This document shows positions 44,229 to 51,753 of a DNA stretch of 64,000 nucleotides, one piece after another. Each line of letters begins with the position of its first letter. Positions within the stretch are counted from its first letter, which is position 1. Made by a program: the position numbers and the translations under genes. The DNA lies in the NCBI GenBank assembly GCA_963674685.2, contig CAXXWT010000009.1, positions 620,001-684,000 of the forward strand. The letters run 5' to 3'. Source of the DNA: G963674685 sp963674685. Its GTDB lineage: Bacteria > Lernaellota > Lernaellaia > JACKCT01. The notes under the pieces were generated by a model. That model was not told where the DNA came from, did not search any database, and saw nothing but the letters and a program-made list of their open reading frames with translations.

Positions 44229-45080
44229 TTAAAAAGGTTGATATCGCGAATCAATAACATTGACGAGTTCCTCCAGATTACCCGCATCCTTGGGATAGTT
44301 GGAGGCGCCAATCGTCAATTCGGGGACAATTTCATCCCATTTGGACTCAATGGCCTCGATCAACTCCTCGCGCCTTTCGGCAATACGCATCAGCACGACG
44401 TTGGTGCCGCTGGCATTGGTTTCCGGAAGGATGAGACCGATCTCGGTATCGGAATACTTGCCGATATAATCGGTGTCGCGAAGCATCTGACGTAAAAATC
44501 GACCCATTTCCCGAAACAGAGCGATTTCCTCTTCCGCGTCATAACGCTTCTCGAAATCGTCGAGGTTGTTGATGCGCATGAAAATGATGGACAGCGGAAT
44601 ATTATAGCGCTTGACGCGTTTCATCTCGCCGTTGAGCATCCAGCGAAAGCTTTTGAAATTATACAACCCGGATTCCTGATCCGGGATAAATGTTTCAACT
44701 TTGGTGACTTCCTTGAACGCGTCGGAATGCCGGAAATTCAAGACCTCGGAAATGATGCCCAGGACGAATCCGACGGACACCAGAATGCCGATGTTGGCGA
44801 TGCTTTCCCGGATAAATCCGGATTGCGCCGTGCCCTGGATGATCTTCATGAGCACCAGAGAACCGTAAAGCGCGGATGATATCACCGAGAGCAGGGCGCC
44901 GTGTTTCAGCCCCTTCGTGACCGCAAGAAACGCAATGGGAAAAGACAGCACGAAGGTCAGCGCTTTGTACGAGCGAATCTGGAAAAAATAGGCGTAGAAG
45001 AGGCCCAGGACGAGTCCCAGCAATGTCAGGGTGAAAAGGTCCCGGTATTCAAAAGAGCTTTTCGCGCCTTGTCCATTCAT
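44229..45080 (-). CDS. Membrane-bound degenerate GGDEF protein with intact I-site (PelD-like c-di-GMP receptor)
   Basis: The 283-residue protein has four or five N-terminal membrane helices (residues about 14-110) followed by a GGDEF-fold domain. The catalytic signature is replaced: residues 210-214 read SDTEI instead of GGDEF, so cyclase activity is unlikely. The c-di-GMP inhibitory site is preserved as RDTD at 201-204, with the canonical five-residue spacing to the signature. It therefore should bind c-di-GMP and act as a receptor controlling the polysaccharide synthase downstream, as PelD does. It overlaps the upstream small membrane gene by 4 bases (ATGA). Confidence 0.85.
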   Translation of the reverse strand: MNGQGAKSSFEYRDLFTLTLLGLVLGLFYAYFFQIRSYKALTFVLSFPIAFLAVTKGLKHGALLSVISSALYGSLVLMKIIQGTAQSGFIRESIANIGILVSVGFVLGIISEVLNFRHSDAFKEVTKVETFIPDQESGLYNFKSFRWMLNGEMKRVKRYNIPLSIIFMRINNLDDFEKRYDAEEEIALFREMGRFLRQMLRDTDYIGKYSDTEIGLILPETNASGTNVVLMRIAERREELIEAIESKWDEIVPELTIGASNYPKDAGNLEELVNVIDSRYQPF

Positions 45081-45283
45081 TTCGGTTTCTCCTGATTATA
45101 TGGACCGGGCCTGGGCAGGCTGGATTTGGAAGAAGACGATGTTCGCATCCTCTTGTAAACAAATTTGACGATGTCGCGGATCAGGATGCCCAGCGTAATC
45201 AGGATGATAGTAACGACAACCCCGATTGCTATGGTGATCAAACAGGATTCAGATTCCAAAGCGCTGAGCCCTTTCTTTCGCAA
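45077..45283 (-). CDS. Small single-helix membrane protein
   Basis: The 68-residue protein has one hydrophobic helix (CLITIAIGVVVTIILITLGI) then a short basic, Ser-rich tail. Its stop overlaps the GGDEF gene start (ATGA), which supports it being translated and part of the polysaccharide operon. The start is TTG at 45283 or a second TTG 24 bases further in, which is closer to a GAAAGGG ribosome site. Function unknown. Confidence 0.6.
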   Translation of the reverse strand: MRKKGLSALESESCLITIAIGVVVTIILITLGILIRDIVKFVYKRMRTSSSSKSSLPRPGPYNQEKPK

Positions 45284-45452
45284 ATTTTGTCACAAATCAT
45301 CAATATCTATTGCTACAGCAAAAACCTTCTACCAGATATAGTTTCCTATCGTCAAGCAATTCCTTCGGAATTCGCATTTAAAAGTTTGAAAATATTGAGG
45401 ATGTTTGCAAAAAAGCAAGCACCTTCAGACTCCGAGGAATCGCCGAATCGTA
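45284..45452 (-). promoter_or_regulatory. AT-rich upstream region of the polysaccharide operon
   Basis: This 169-base region holds a candidate -35 TTGACG (45350-45355, minus strand) with a weak -10 (TAGAAG) 18 bases on. Next to it is a perfect 6-bp inverted repeat AATTCC-TTC-GGAATT at 45358-45372, a possible operator. A short GC-poor hairpin over a T-run (TTGC-TTTTTT-GCAA) near 45410 could weakly terminate glyS transcription. Confidence 0.4.
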
Positions 45453-47522
45453 TTACATTTTTCTGAAATCTGCAATATTAGAAAACATAGAAGCCACGTT
45501 GTGTAAAAGTGATAATCGATTACATCGCACGTTTTCGTCCTTTGCCATCACCAACACGCTGTCAAAAAAGGCGTCTACGACCGGGCGAATGGACGCAATC
45601 AGCTCCAAAGTTTCGAGATATTGACCGCTTGAAAGCAACTCTTCAGCCTTGGATCGGATGCCGCTATACGCTTCAAATAGCTGTTTTTCCTCATTATCTT
45701 CGAGAAGACTTTCGCTGACGTCCGTTCCTACGTGATCGCCGATGATATTTGCCACGCGCTTCAAAGCCGCCGCGAAAGCCTCATAATCTCCTGATTTTGC
45801 AAATTTCGACACGGCGTCGACGCGGCTGACGACTTCCACGACGTCCGAAAAACGCACCGCGGCCACGCCGTCTACGATTTCTGAACGGTAGCCTTCCTGT
45901 TTCAGCAGATTCGAAAGGCGAAGGCGGAAAAACTCCAGAGCCTGCCGTTTCAGTTCGGTTTTATCCAGTTTGATTACGTCTTTGGCGGCTTCGATGCATT
46001 TGTCGATAAGTTCGGCCATATCGATTTTCCAGGATCTGTCGCGCAATATCTGAATGACGCCCAGCGCCTGCCGGCGAAGAGCGTAGGGATCGCCTCCGCC
46101 CGTCGGAGCCAGACCGACGCCGATTCCGGCGACGATGGAGTCCATTTTGTCGGCGACGGAGCATATGGCGCCGGCGTCGCTTTCCGGCAAATCGTCGCCG
46201 GCGAATCGGGGCATATAATGCTCCCGGATTGCGTGGGCGACCGCGTCGTCTTTGCCCTGTTTTTTCGCGTATTCACACCCCATGATTCCCTGCAACTCGG
46301 GAAATTCGCCAACCATATTGGTCAGAAGATCAGCCTTGGCCAGTTTAAGGGCCAGGGAGACGTTTTCGCTGTTTTCAGGAGCCGTTTTTTGCGCCAACGC
46401 GGAGCCGATTGCCTGCACGCGGTTCATTTTATCTTTGTAACTGCCGAGTTTTCTATGGAATATGACGCCGTCGAGTTTGTCGGCGAGATTCTCCAGGGGA
46501 GTTTTCAGATCTTCGTCCCAGAAAAACTTGGCGTCGGCCAGGCGCGCGTTGAGAACGCGCTCATATCCCTTGGTTACAAGTTCTTTGTCCGTGACCTGCG
46601 TGCCGCTTACGGCGACAAATTTCGGCAGCAATTCATCGGAATCGGGGCGCAGGATATTGAAATATTTCTGGTGGCCCGCCATGGACGTCATCAATACCGC
46701 CTTGGGCAGGTCCATGTACTTGTCCGGGATCGCGCCGATGTGGATCACCGGCCATTCCGTGAGTCCGGTGACTTCGTCGATCAGTTTTTCGGTGTCGTTT
46801 TCATCGAACACCCCGCCCACGCTCTTGGCGGCTTCGTGAATGCCGCGCACGATATTTTGCCGGCGTCTGTCGTAACTCACAACCACGCGGGCTTTTGAAA
46901 TCTTTTCTGAGTAATCGTATTGAGAAGTGATGCAAATCGCCTCGGGGTTGTGGAACCTGTGCCCGTACGTTAAAGCCCCCGCGGCCACTCCGGCGAATGA
47001 CATATCGACCACTTCTTCGCCCAAAAGAACCAGCAGCCATTGCACCGGCCGGACGAATTTCTGCAGCTCCCGCTCCCAACGCATGGATTTTGGCCAGGGG
47101 ATTTCGTTAAAAAGGGCGGCGAGCATGGGGCCGACAATATCCTTGGCCGCGCGGCCTTCGATATTTTTCCTGATTCCGGCCCGCGGGCCTTTGTCCGTTT
47201 CGATTTTGATCAGTTCCCCGGGATCGGCGCCCTGACTTTTGGCGAATCCCGCAGCGGCTTTCGTGGGTTTGCCCTCTTCGTCGAAAGCGGCCTGCCAGGC
47301 GGGCCCGACGCGTTCGAGAACCTCGTCGCTTTGCCTTTCGGAAACGTTTTTCGCAAAGCCCACCAGGCGCCTCGGCGTGGCTGTGGTGATGATCTCATCG
47401 AACGCCAGCCGCTCGCCTTCCAGCTTTTGCGTGAAAAGTTTTTTCAGATCGGCCATGGCGGTTTTTAAAAAACGCGCCGGTATTTCCTCGACTCCGATTT
47501 CAAAAAACAAGTCGTGAGTCAT
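45453..47522 (-). CDS. glyS: Glycyl-tRNA synthetase beta subunit
   Basis: The 689-residue protein is the tRNA-binding/anticodon-recognising beta chain of the bacterial alpha2-beta2 glycyl-tRNA synthetase, and its length matches the E. coli protein. Motifs include LFFEIGVEEIPARFL at the start, FVRPVQWLL, YGHRF, and the C-terminal domain ending about VMAKDENVRCNRLSLL. The ATG at 47522 overlaps the glyQ stop (ATGA), with AAGGAA about 7 bases upstream. Confidence 0.97.
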   Translation of the reverse strand: MTHDLFFEIGVEEIPARFLKTAMADLKKLFTQKLEGERLAFDEIITTATPRRLVGFAKNVSERQSDEVLERVGPAWQAAFDEEGKPTKAAAGFAKSQGADPGELIKIETDKGPRAGIRKNIEGRAAKDIVGPMLAALFNEIPWPKSMRWERELQKFVRPVQWLLVLLGEEVVDMSFAGVAAGALTYGHRFHNPEAICITSQYDYSEKISKARVVVSYDRRRQNIVRGIHEAAKSVGGVFDENDTEKLIDEVTGLTEWPVIHIGAIPDKYMDLPKAVLMTSMAGHQKYFNILRPDSDELLPKFVAVSGTQVTDKELVTKGYERVLNARLADAKFFWDEDLKTPLENLADKLDGVIFHRKLGSYKDKMNRVQAIGSALAQKTAPENSENVSLALKLAKADLLTNMVGEFPELQGIMGCEYAKKQGKDDAVAHAIREHYMPRFAGDDLPESDAGAICSVADKMDSIVAGIGVGLAPTGGGDPYALRRQALGVIQILRDRSWKIDMAELIDKCIEAAKDVIKLDKTELKRQALEFFRLRLSNLLKQEGYRSEIVDGVAAVRFSDVVEVVSRVDAVSKFAKSGDYEAFAAALKRVANIIGDHVGTDVSESLLEDNEEKQLFEAYSGIRSKAEELLSSGQYLETLELIASIRPVVDAFFDSVLVMAKDENVRCNRLSLLHNVASMFSNIADFRKM

Positions 47523-48400
47523 TTTGTATTTCCTTTTTCCAGCAGGGGAAATCCCAGTTCCTCGCGCGACGCCAGATAGCTTTCCGCGCATGACTTGGCC
47601 AGGTTTCTGACGCGGGCGATATACGACACGCGTTCGGTGACGCTGATGGCGCCGCGCGCGTCGAGAAGATTGAAAACGTGCGAGCATTTCAAGCAGTAAT
47701 CATAAGCGGGCAAGGGGAGATTTTTCTCGGCCAACACGATGCATTCGCCTTCGAATTTATCGAATAAATCCAGAAGCATTTCGACGTCGGCGATCTCGAA
47801 ATTATATTTTGAAAACTCCACTTCGCTCTGGTGATAGACCTGCCCGTACGTGACGTCGTCCACCCATGTCAGGTCGTAGACGTTGTCCACGCCCTGCAGA
47901 TACATGGCGATGCGTTCCAGGCCGTAAGTGATCTCCACGGATATCGGGCTCAGGTCGATGCCGCCAACCTGCTGGAAGTACGTGAATTGCGTGATTTCCA
48001 TGCCGTCCAGCCAGACTTCCCAGCCCAGCCCCCAGGCGCCCAGCGTGGGGCTTTCCCAATCGTCTTCGACGAAGCGGATGTCATGGGCGCAAAGGTCGAT
48101 GCCCAGTTCCTTCAGGCTGCCCAGGTAAAGCTCCTGGATATCCTTGGGACTCGGCTTCATGACGACCTGGAACTGATAATAATGCTGCAGGCGGTTGGGA
48201 TTGTCGCCGTATCGCCCGTCCGTCGGGCGGCGCGACGGCTCCACGTACGCCACGTTCCACGGTTCGGGTCCGATGACGCGCAAAAACGTGCTGGGATTGA
48301 AGGTTCCGGCCCCGACCTCCAGATCGTACGGCTGCACGATGATGCATCCGAGGTTGGACCAGTAGCTTTGCAATTTTAGGAAGACTTCTTGGAAATTCAA
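47519..48400 (-). CDS. glyQ: Glycyl-tRNA synthetase alpha subunit
   Basis: The 293-residue catalytic alpha chain has family signatures: FLKLQSYW near the N-terminus, IVQPYDLEVGAGTFNP, VEPSRRPTDGRYGDNPNR, and VGGIDLSPISVEITYGLERI. The start is TTG, with GGAGG 6 bases upstream, and is the only start giving the normal N-terminus. It forms an operon with glyS. Confidence 0.97.
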   Translation of the reverse strand: MNFQEVFLKLQSYWSNLGCIIVQPYDLEVGAGTFNPSTFLRVIGPEPWNVAYVEPSRRPTDGRYGDNPNRLQHYYQFQVVMKPSPKDIQELYLGSLKELGIDLCAHDIRFVEDDWESPTLGAWGLGWEVWLDGMEITQFTYFQQVGGIDLSPISVEITYGLERIAMYLQGVDNVYDLTWVDDVTYGQVYHQSEVEFSKYNFEIADVEMLLDLFDKFEGECIVLAEKNLPLPAYDYCLKCSHVFNLLDARGAISVTERVSYIARVRNLAKSCAESYLASREELGFPLLEKGNTK

Positions 48401-48447
48401 CGCAATCCTCCGTTCCGGTTTTACGCCGGAAAAAAAGGTAAGGCCTG

Positions 48448-48476
48448 TTTCTACAAGTCAGCCATTATGCTGTCAA
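48448..48476 (-). promoter_or_regulatory. Strong sigma70 promoter for glyQS
   Basis: On the minus strand a perfect TTGACA, a 17-base spacer and TAGAAA, about 48 bases before the TTG start. A short hairpin (TTCCGGCG..CCGGAA) sits in the leader. Confidence 0.68.
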
Positions 48477-48594
48477 TTGGCAAAGGTGCAAAACATACTT
48501 AAGCAAAGACACTTTTTCTTGCAAAGAAAATGCTCATGAAGCATCGTGGATGAGCGTGCTCATGATTTTTTAGCCTGACCGAAAGGAAGCGACA

Positions 48595-49086
48595 GTGGAA
48601 AATAAAGACGCGCCGGCGCCGGAAATTTCAGGTCCAACGGTGTACGTGGACGGCGACGGTTGCCCCGTGAAAGAAGAGGTATACCGCGCCACGCGAAAAT
48701 ACGGACTGAAGGTTTTCGTCGTGGCAAATTCCTATATGAAAACACCGAGGGAAGACCGAATCCGGTTGGTCGTCGTGCAAAGCGGCGCCGACGTGGCCGA
48801 TATGTGGATCGCCGAGAAGGCTGGCGTCGGAGACGTGGTGGTGACTTCCGATATTCAACTGGCCGATCACTGTCTGAAAAAGGGCGCGCGCGTTTTGGAT
48901 ACAAGGGGAGGGGAGTTTTCGCCGGAATCCATCGGCGAGGCCATGGCCATGCGGGATCTCATGGAAGATTTGCGTATGATGGGACAGATGTCCGGCGGAC
49001 CTGCTCCGGTCAAGAAAAAAGACAAGTCTCAGTTCATTTCGAAGCTGCATCAGGTCATGCAGGACTTGCTGAAGGATGAAAAATGA
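48595..49086 (+). CDS. yaiI: YaiI/YqxD family (UPF0178) protein
   Basis: The 163-residue protein of the UPF0178 family has a PIN/NYN-like nuclease fold pattern. Signatures are VYVDGDGCPVKEEVYRA, VVVTSDIQLADHCLKKGA and VLDTRGGEF. The role is not established. The start is GTG with AAAGGAAG about 8 bases upstream. It is divergent from glyQ and convergent with the MFS gene. Confidence 0.9.
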   Translation: MENKDAPAPEISGPTVYVDGDGCPVKEEVYRATRKYGLKVFVVANSYMKTPREDRIRLVVVQSGADVADMWIAEKAGVGDVVVTSDIQLADHCLKKGARVLDTRGGEFSPESIGEAMAMRDLMEDLRMMGQMSGGPAPVKKKDKSQFISKLHQVMQDLLKDEK

Positions 49087-49115
49087 AAGCGGAAGGCCTG
49101 CAATTTTATCACGTA

Positions 49116-50339
49116 TCATACAGTGCCTTTTTTCGCGATGCCGCGACTCACGAAAGTCAGAATCGACGCCAGAACCATCAAGCCCGCGGCGATATAAAAG
49201 GCCAGGTCTTCGGAGCCGGTAGCCTCTTTCGCCATGCCGGCGATGCGTGGAAGAATCAGGCCGCCCACGCCCCAGGCCGTGAACATGATGCCGTAATTCA
49301 AACCGAAGCCTTTTAAGCCGAAGTAATCCTTCGTGGCGGAAGGGAAGAGGGCGAGGTTGGAGCCGTAGTTGGCGCCTGTAATGAAAACGAGTACGAGAAG
49401 AGCGGCGGCGTTTTGCTGCACGAAAAGAAGGCTGATGACGGCGACGGCCTGAAGCAAAAAGAAACACAGCATTGTCCATTGACGGCCCAGCCAGTCCGAA
49501 ACGACGCCCGCGCCCACGCGTCCCGAAGCATTTCCCACGGCCAACACCGCGACAACCCAGAATGCGGCTTCGCCAAGGCTTTTGACGCCCAAAGATTTCG
49601 CGCTGCCGATGACCATGAGTCCGGCGGCGGAACCGCACGCGTACATGGTCCAAAGAATCCAAAATTGCGGGGTTTTGATCATCTCTTTCCAGGAGATATC
49701 GACGCCGGCGGGCGCCGGAGTTTTCTCGCGCGCGTCGGCGCTCGGGGCGTTGGCGGGTTCATAGCCTTCCGGAGGATTGCGCAGAAATTGCGCCAAAAGG
49801 ACGACGACGATAAGGAACGCGACGCCGAAGAAGATCATGCTGCTGGAGACACCGTAATTATTCGTCAGGTAAGCCGCCAGCGGAGCGATGTAAACCGACG
49901 CCAGACCGAAGCCCGCCACGACGATGCCCGCGATCATGCCGGTTTTGGCAGGAGGAAACCATTTCACCGCCGGCGGCGTGGCGGATGCGTATCCGAAACC
50001 GATGCCGATTCCGCCCAGGACGCCGAAACCGATGACGAAGCCCGCGTAGCTGGAGCCCATGAAACCGGCCAGGAGGCAACCCAGGCCGATCAACACTCCG
50101 CCGATGGTCGCCACCCAGCGGGGACCGATGCGGTCCTGCAAACGGCCGGCGGGAATCATGGCGATGGCGAAAACGAAACATGCCACGGCGTAGGGATCGG
50201 ATTTTTGCGCCGCGGTCCATCCCCAGGACTCCGGGATGGCCCCCTTAATCACGCTCCACGTGTATAGTACGCCGAGCGCCAGGTTGATGCCCGTTCCGGA
50301 AAGGGTGACGATCCATCTTCTTTTCTCTGATGCAATCAT
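49116..50339 (-). CDS. MFS transporter, oxalate/formate antiporter (OFA)-like
   Basis: The 407-residue, twelve-helix major facilitator protein resembles the OFA family: LGVLYTWSVIKGAIP in helix 1, GRLQDRIGPRWVATIGG in the conserved loop 2-3, and YGSNLALFPSATKDYFG in the second half. OFA members exchange small carboxylates such as oxalate, formate, lactate or pyruvate, but substrate cannot be set from sequence. A formate role would fit the formate-tetrahydrofolate ligase 7 kb away, though this is speculative. Confidence 0.85.
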   Translation of the reverse strand: MIASEKRRWIVTLSGTGINLALGVLYTWSVIKGAIPESWGWTAAQKSDPYAVACFVFAIAMIPAGRLQDRIGPRWVATIGGVLIGLGCLLAGFMGSSYAGFVIGFGVLGGIGIGFGYASATPPAVKWFPPAKTGMIAGIVVAGFGLASVYIAPLAAYLTNNYGVSSSMIFFGVAFLIVVVLLAQFLRNPPEGYEPANAPSADAREKTPAPAGVDISWKEMIKTPQFWILWTMYACGSAAGLMVIGSAKSLGVKSLGEAAFWVVAVLAVGNASGRVGAGVVSDWLGRQWTMLCFFLLQAVAVISLLFVQQNAAALLVLVFITGANYGSNLALFPSATKDYFGLKGFGLNYGIMFTAWGVGGLILPRIAGMAKEATGSEDLAFYIAAGLMVLASILTFVSRGIAKKGTV

Positions 50340-50430
50340 TGCATTCCCTCCGCTTGTGGATCAAAACGATATTATGGGTACGGTTTTTTAAGCCACAGTG
50401 AGTGATTGAAAGAACGCTAGCCGGCGACCA

Positions 50431-50461
50431 TGTATAGCACATGCATGGCGCGCTGCGTCAA
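50431..50461 (-). promoter_or_regulatory. Candidate promoter for MFS transporter
   Basis: On the minus strand TTGACG, a 19-base spacer and TATACA with a TG two bases before it, about 92 bases before the ATG. The rest of the roughly 300-base gap upstream holds no gene. Confidence 0.4.
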
Positions 50462-50643
50462 GAATTATGCGTCTTTTTGTTGTCGGCCGCATTATTTGAA
50501 ATTGGATAATCTTGGGTCAATGCAGGAAGGCTATTGCGTTTCCGTAAAAATTTGGGCAATTAGCAGCCGCTTTGACCGGCAAAGCCAAAAAATGACCGAA
50601 GGCAAATGAATAATCCGGCAACCGGAAATGAAGGAGTTTTGGC

Positions 50644-51168
50644 ATGTTGGAAACGATCTTGACCGCCGTGTTGATTTTCTTCTGCCGCCTTACGGACGTT
50701 TCCCTCGGGACGCTGCGAATGCTCTTTACGGTTCGAGGGAAAAAATATCTCGCCGGAGTCATCGGCGTTATCGAGGTTTCGATTTTTCTTTTTGCCTTGA
50801 CGACGGTGATGAAAGGCATGGGCGCGTGGCCGAATTTCATCGCTTATTGCCTGGGATTCGGCTCGGGCACCGTGCTGGGGATATTCATCGAGGAAAGGAT
50901 CGCTCCGGGCAATCTCTGGGTGACGATCATTTCCCTGACAAAATCAAATCTGATCGCCGACAAACTCCGGGAACTGGGCTTCGGCGTCACCGAATCCTTC
51001 GGCCTCGGGCAAGACGGCGCCGTCGAAATCCTCACCACGGTAATAAAACGCAAGGACTTCCCACTGGCCCTGCAAACCGCGCAGTCCATCGATACGGACG
51101 CCTTTATCACCTCCGATCATACGCACTGCGTCTATCGCGGATATTTGCATCGTATTAAGAGGAAGTAG
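50644..51168 (+). CDS. UPF0316 family membrane protein
   Basis: The 174-residue protein has three membrane helices followed by a small cytoplasmic domain (DUF2179-like) with repeated VTESFGLGQDGAVEILTTVIKR-type strands. Family members are of unknown function. AAGGAG precedes the ATG by about 7 bases. Confidence 0.85.
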   Translation: MLETILTAVLIFFCRLTDVSLGTLRMLFTVRGKKYLAGVIGVIEVSIFLFALTTVMKGMGAWPNFIAYCLGFGSGTVLGIFIEERIAPGNLWVTIISLTKSNLIADKLRELGFGVTESFGLGQDGAVEILTTVIKRKDFPLALQTAQSIDTDAFITSDHTHCVYRGYLHRIKRK

Positions 51169-51294
51169 CAAACTGTGAGCGTGAGCAGATAATTTCTCAC
51201 GAACTTCATCTCGTATCCAAAGCCCTCGTCTTAAGGGCGACACAAGGCGTGGCGAAACGAATCCGCAAGGAATAGCACCCGGCCTTGCCGTGGA

Positions 51295-51315
51295 ATCCCC
51301 GAAGGGGATGCAGGT
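51295..51315 (+). repeat. Palindromic repeat, copy A
   Basis: ATCCCC-GAA-GGGGAT followed by GCAGGT. One of three related hairpin units in this gap. Confidence 0.65.
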
Positions 51316-51368
51316 CCATAGCGAAGTTTTAACCCTGGTAAAAGGCGGATGTATTGATAATCCGTTAA

Positions 51369-51390
51369 ACCCCCGAAAGGGGGTGCAGGT
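51369..51390 (+). repeat. Palindromic repeat, copy B
   Basis: ACCCCC-GAAA-GGGGGT followed by GCAGGT. The tail is identical to copy A, the stem has different bases but stays paired. Confidence 0.65.
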
Positions 51391-51548
51391 AATTCACAAA
51401 TATTTCGCGTCAAATTTCATGCTGCATCAAAATGCCGCCCATGTAATCGTGCAATCGGCGGCGCATTTCAGGCGCGATCCATGGCGTCTCCCATGGGTCA
51501 AAAAAATTACGTGATAATCAAGATTATAATATGTTTACGGCATTTTTT

Positions 51549-51568
51549 CCTGCACCCATTTCATGGGT
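51549..51568 (-). repeat. Palindromic repeat, copy C (inverted)
   Basis: On the minus strand ACCCAT-GAA-ATGGGT followed by GCAGG. Opposite orientation to copies A and B. Confidence 0.6.
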
Positions 51569-51753
51569 TTGAGAAGGAAATTTGGAATCCCTTTATACCA
51601 GGGTTAACCCGCCGTCGCCCCTACTACGCCAAGGCTTCGTAGGGCTCCGTCGGGCACCCTTCGCTACTGACCGGCATCCCCTGCGGGGATTTGGTTCGCC
51701 GTGCCGTGCGATGAAATCCGCATTCCGAATTCGAAATTTCGCATTAGAAAGCC

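Larger units (their letters stand above)
51169..51753. other. 585-base non-coding region with palindromic repeats
   Basis: No convincing gene. It contains three copies of a palindrome plus GCAGG tail (listed separately) and a fourth palindrome ATCCCC-TGC-GGGGAT at 51676-51690. No transposase is visible. Confidence 0.7.
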
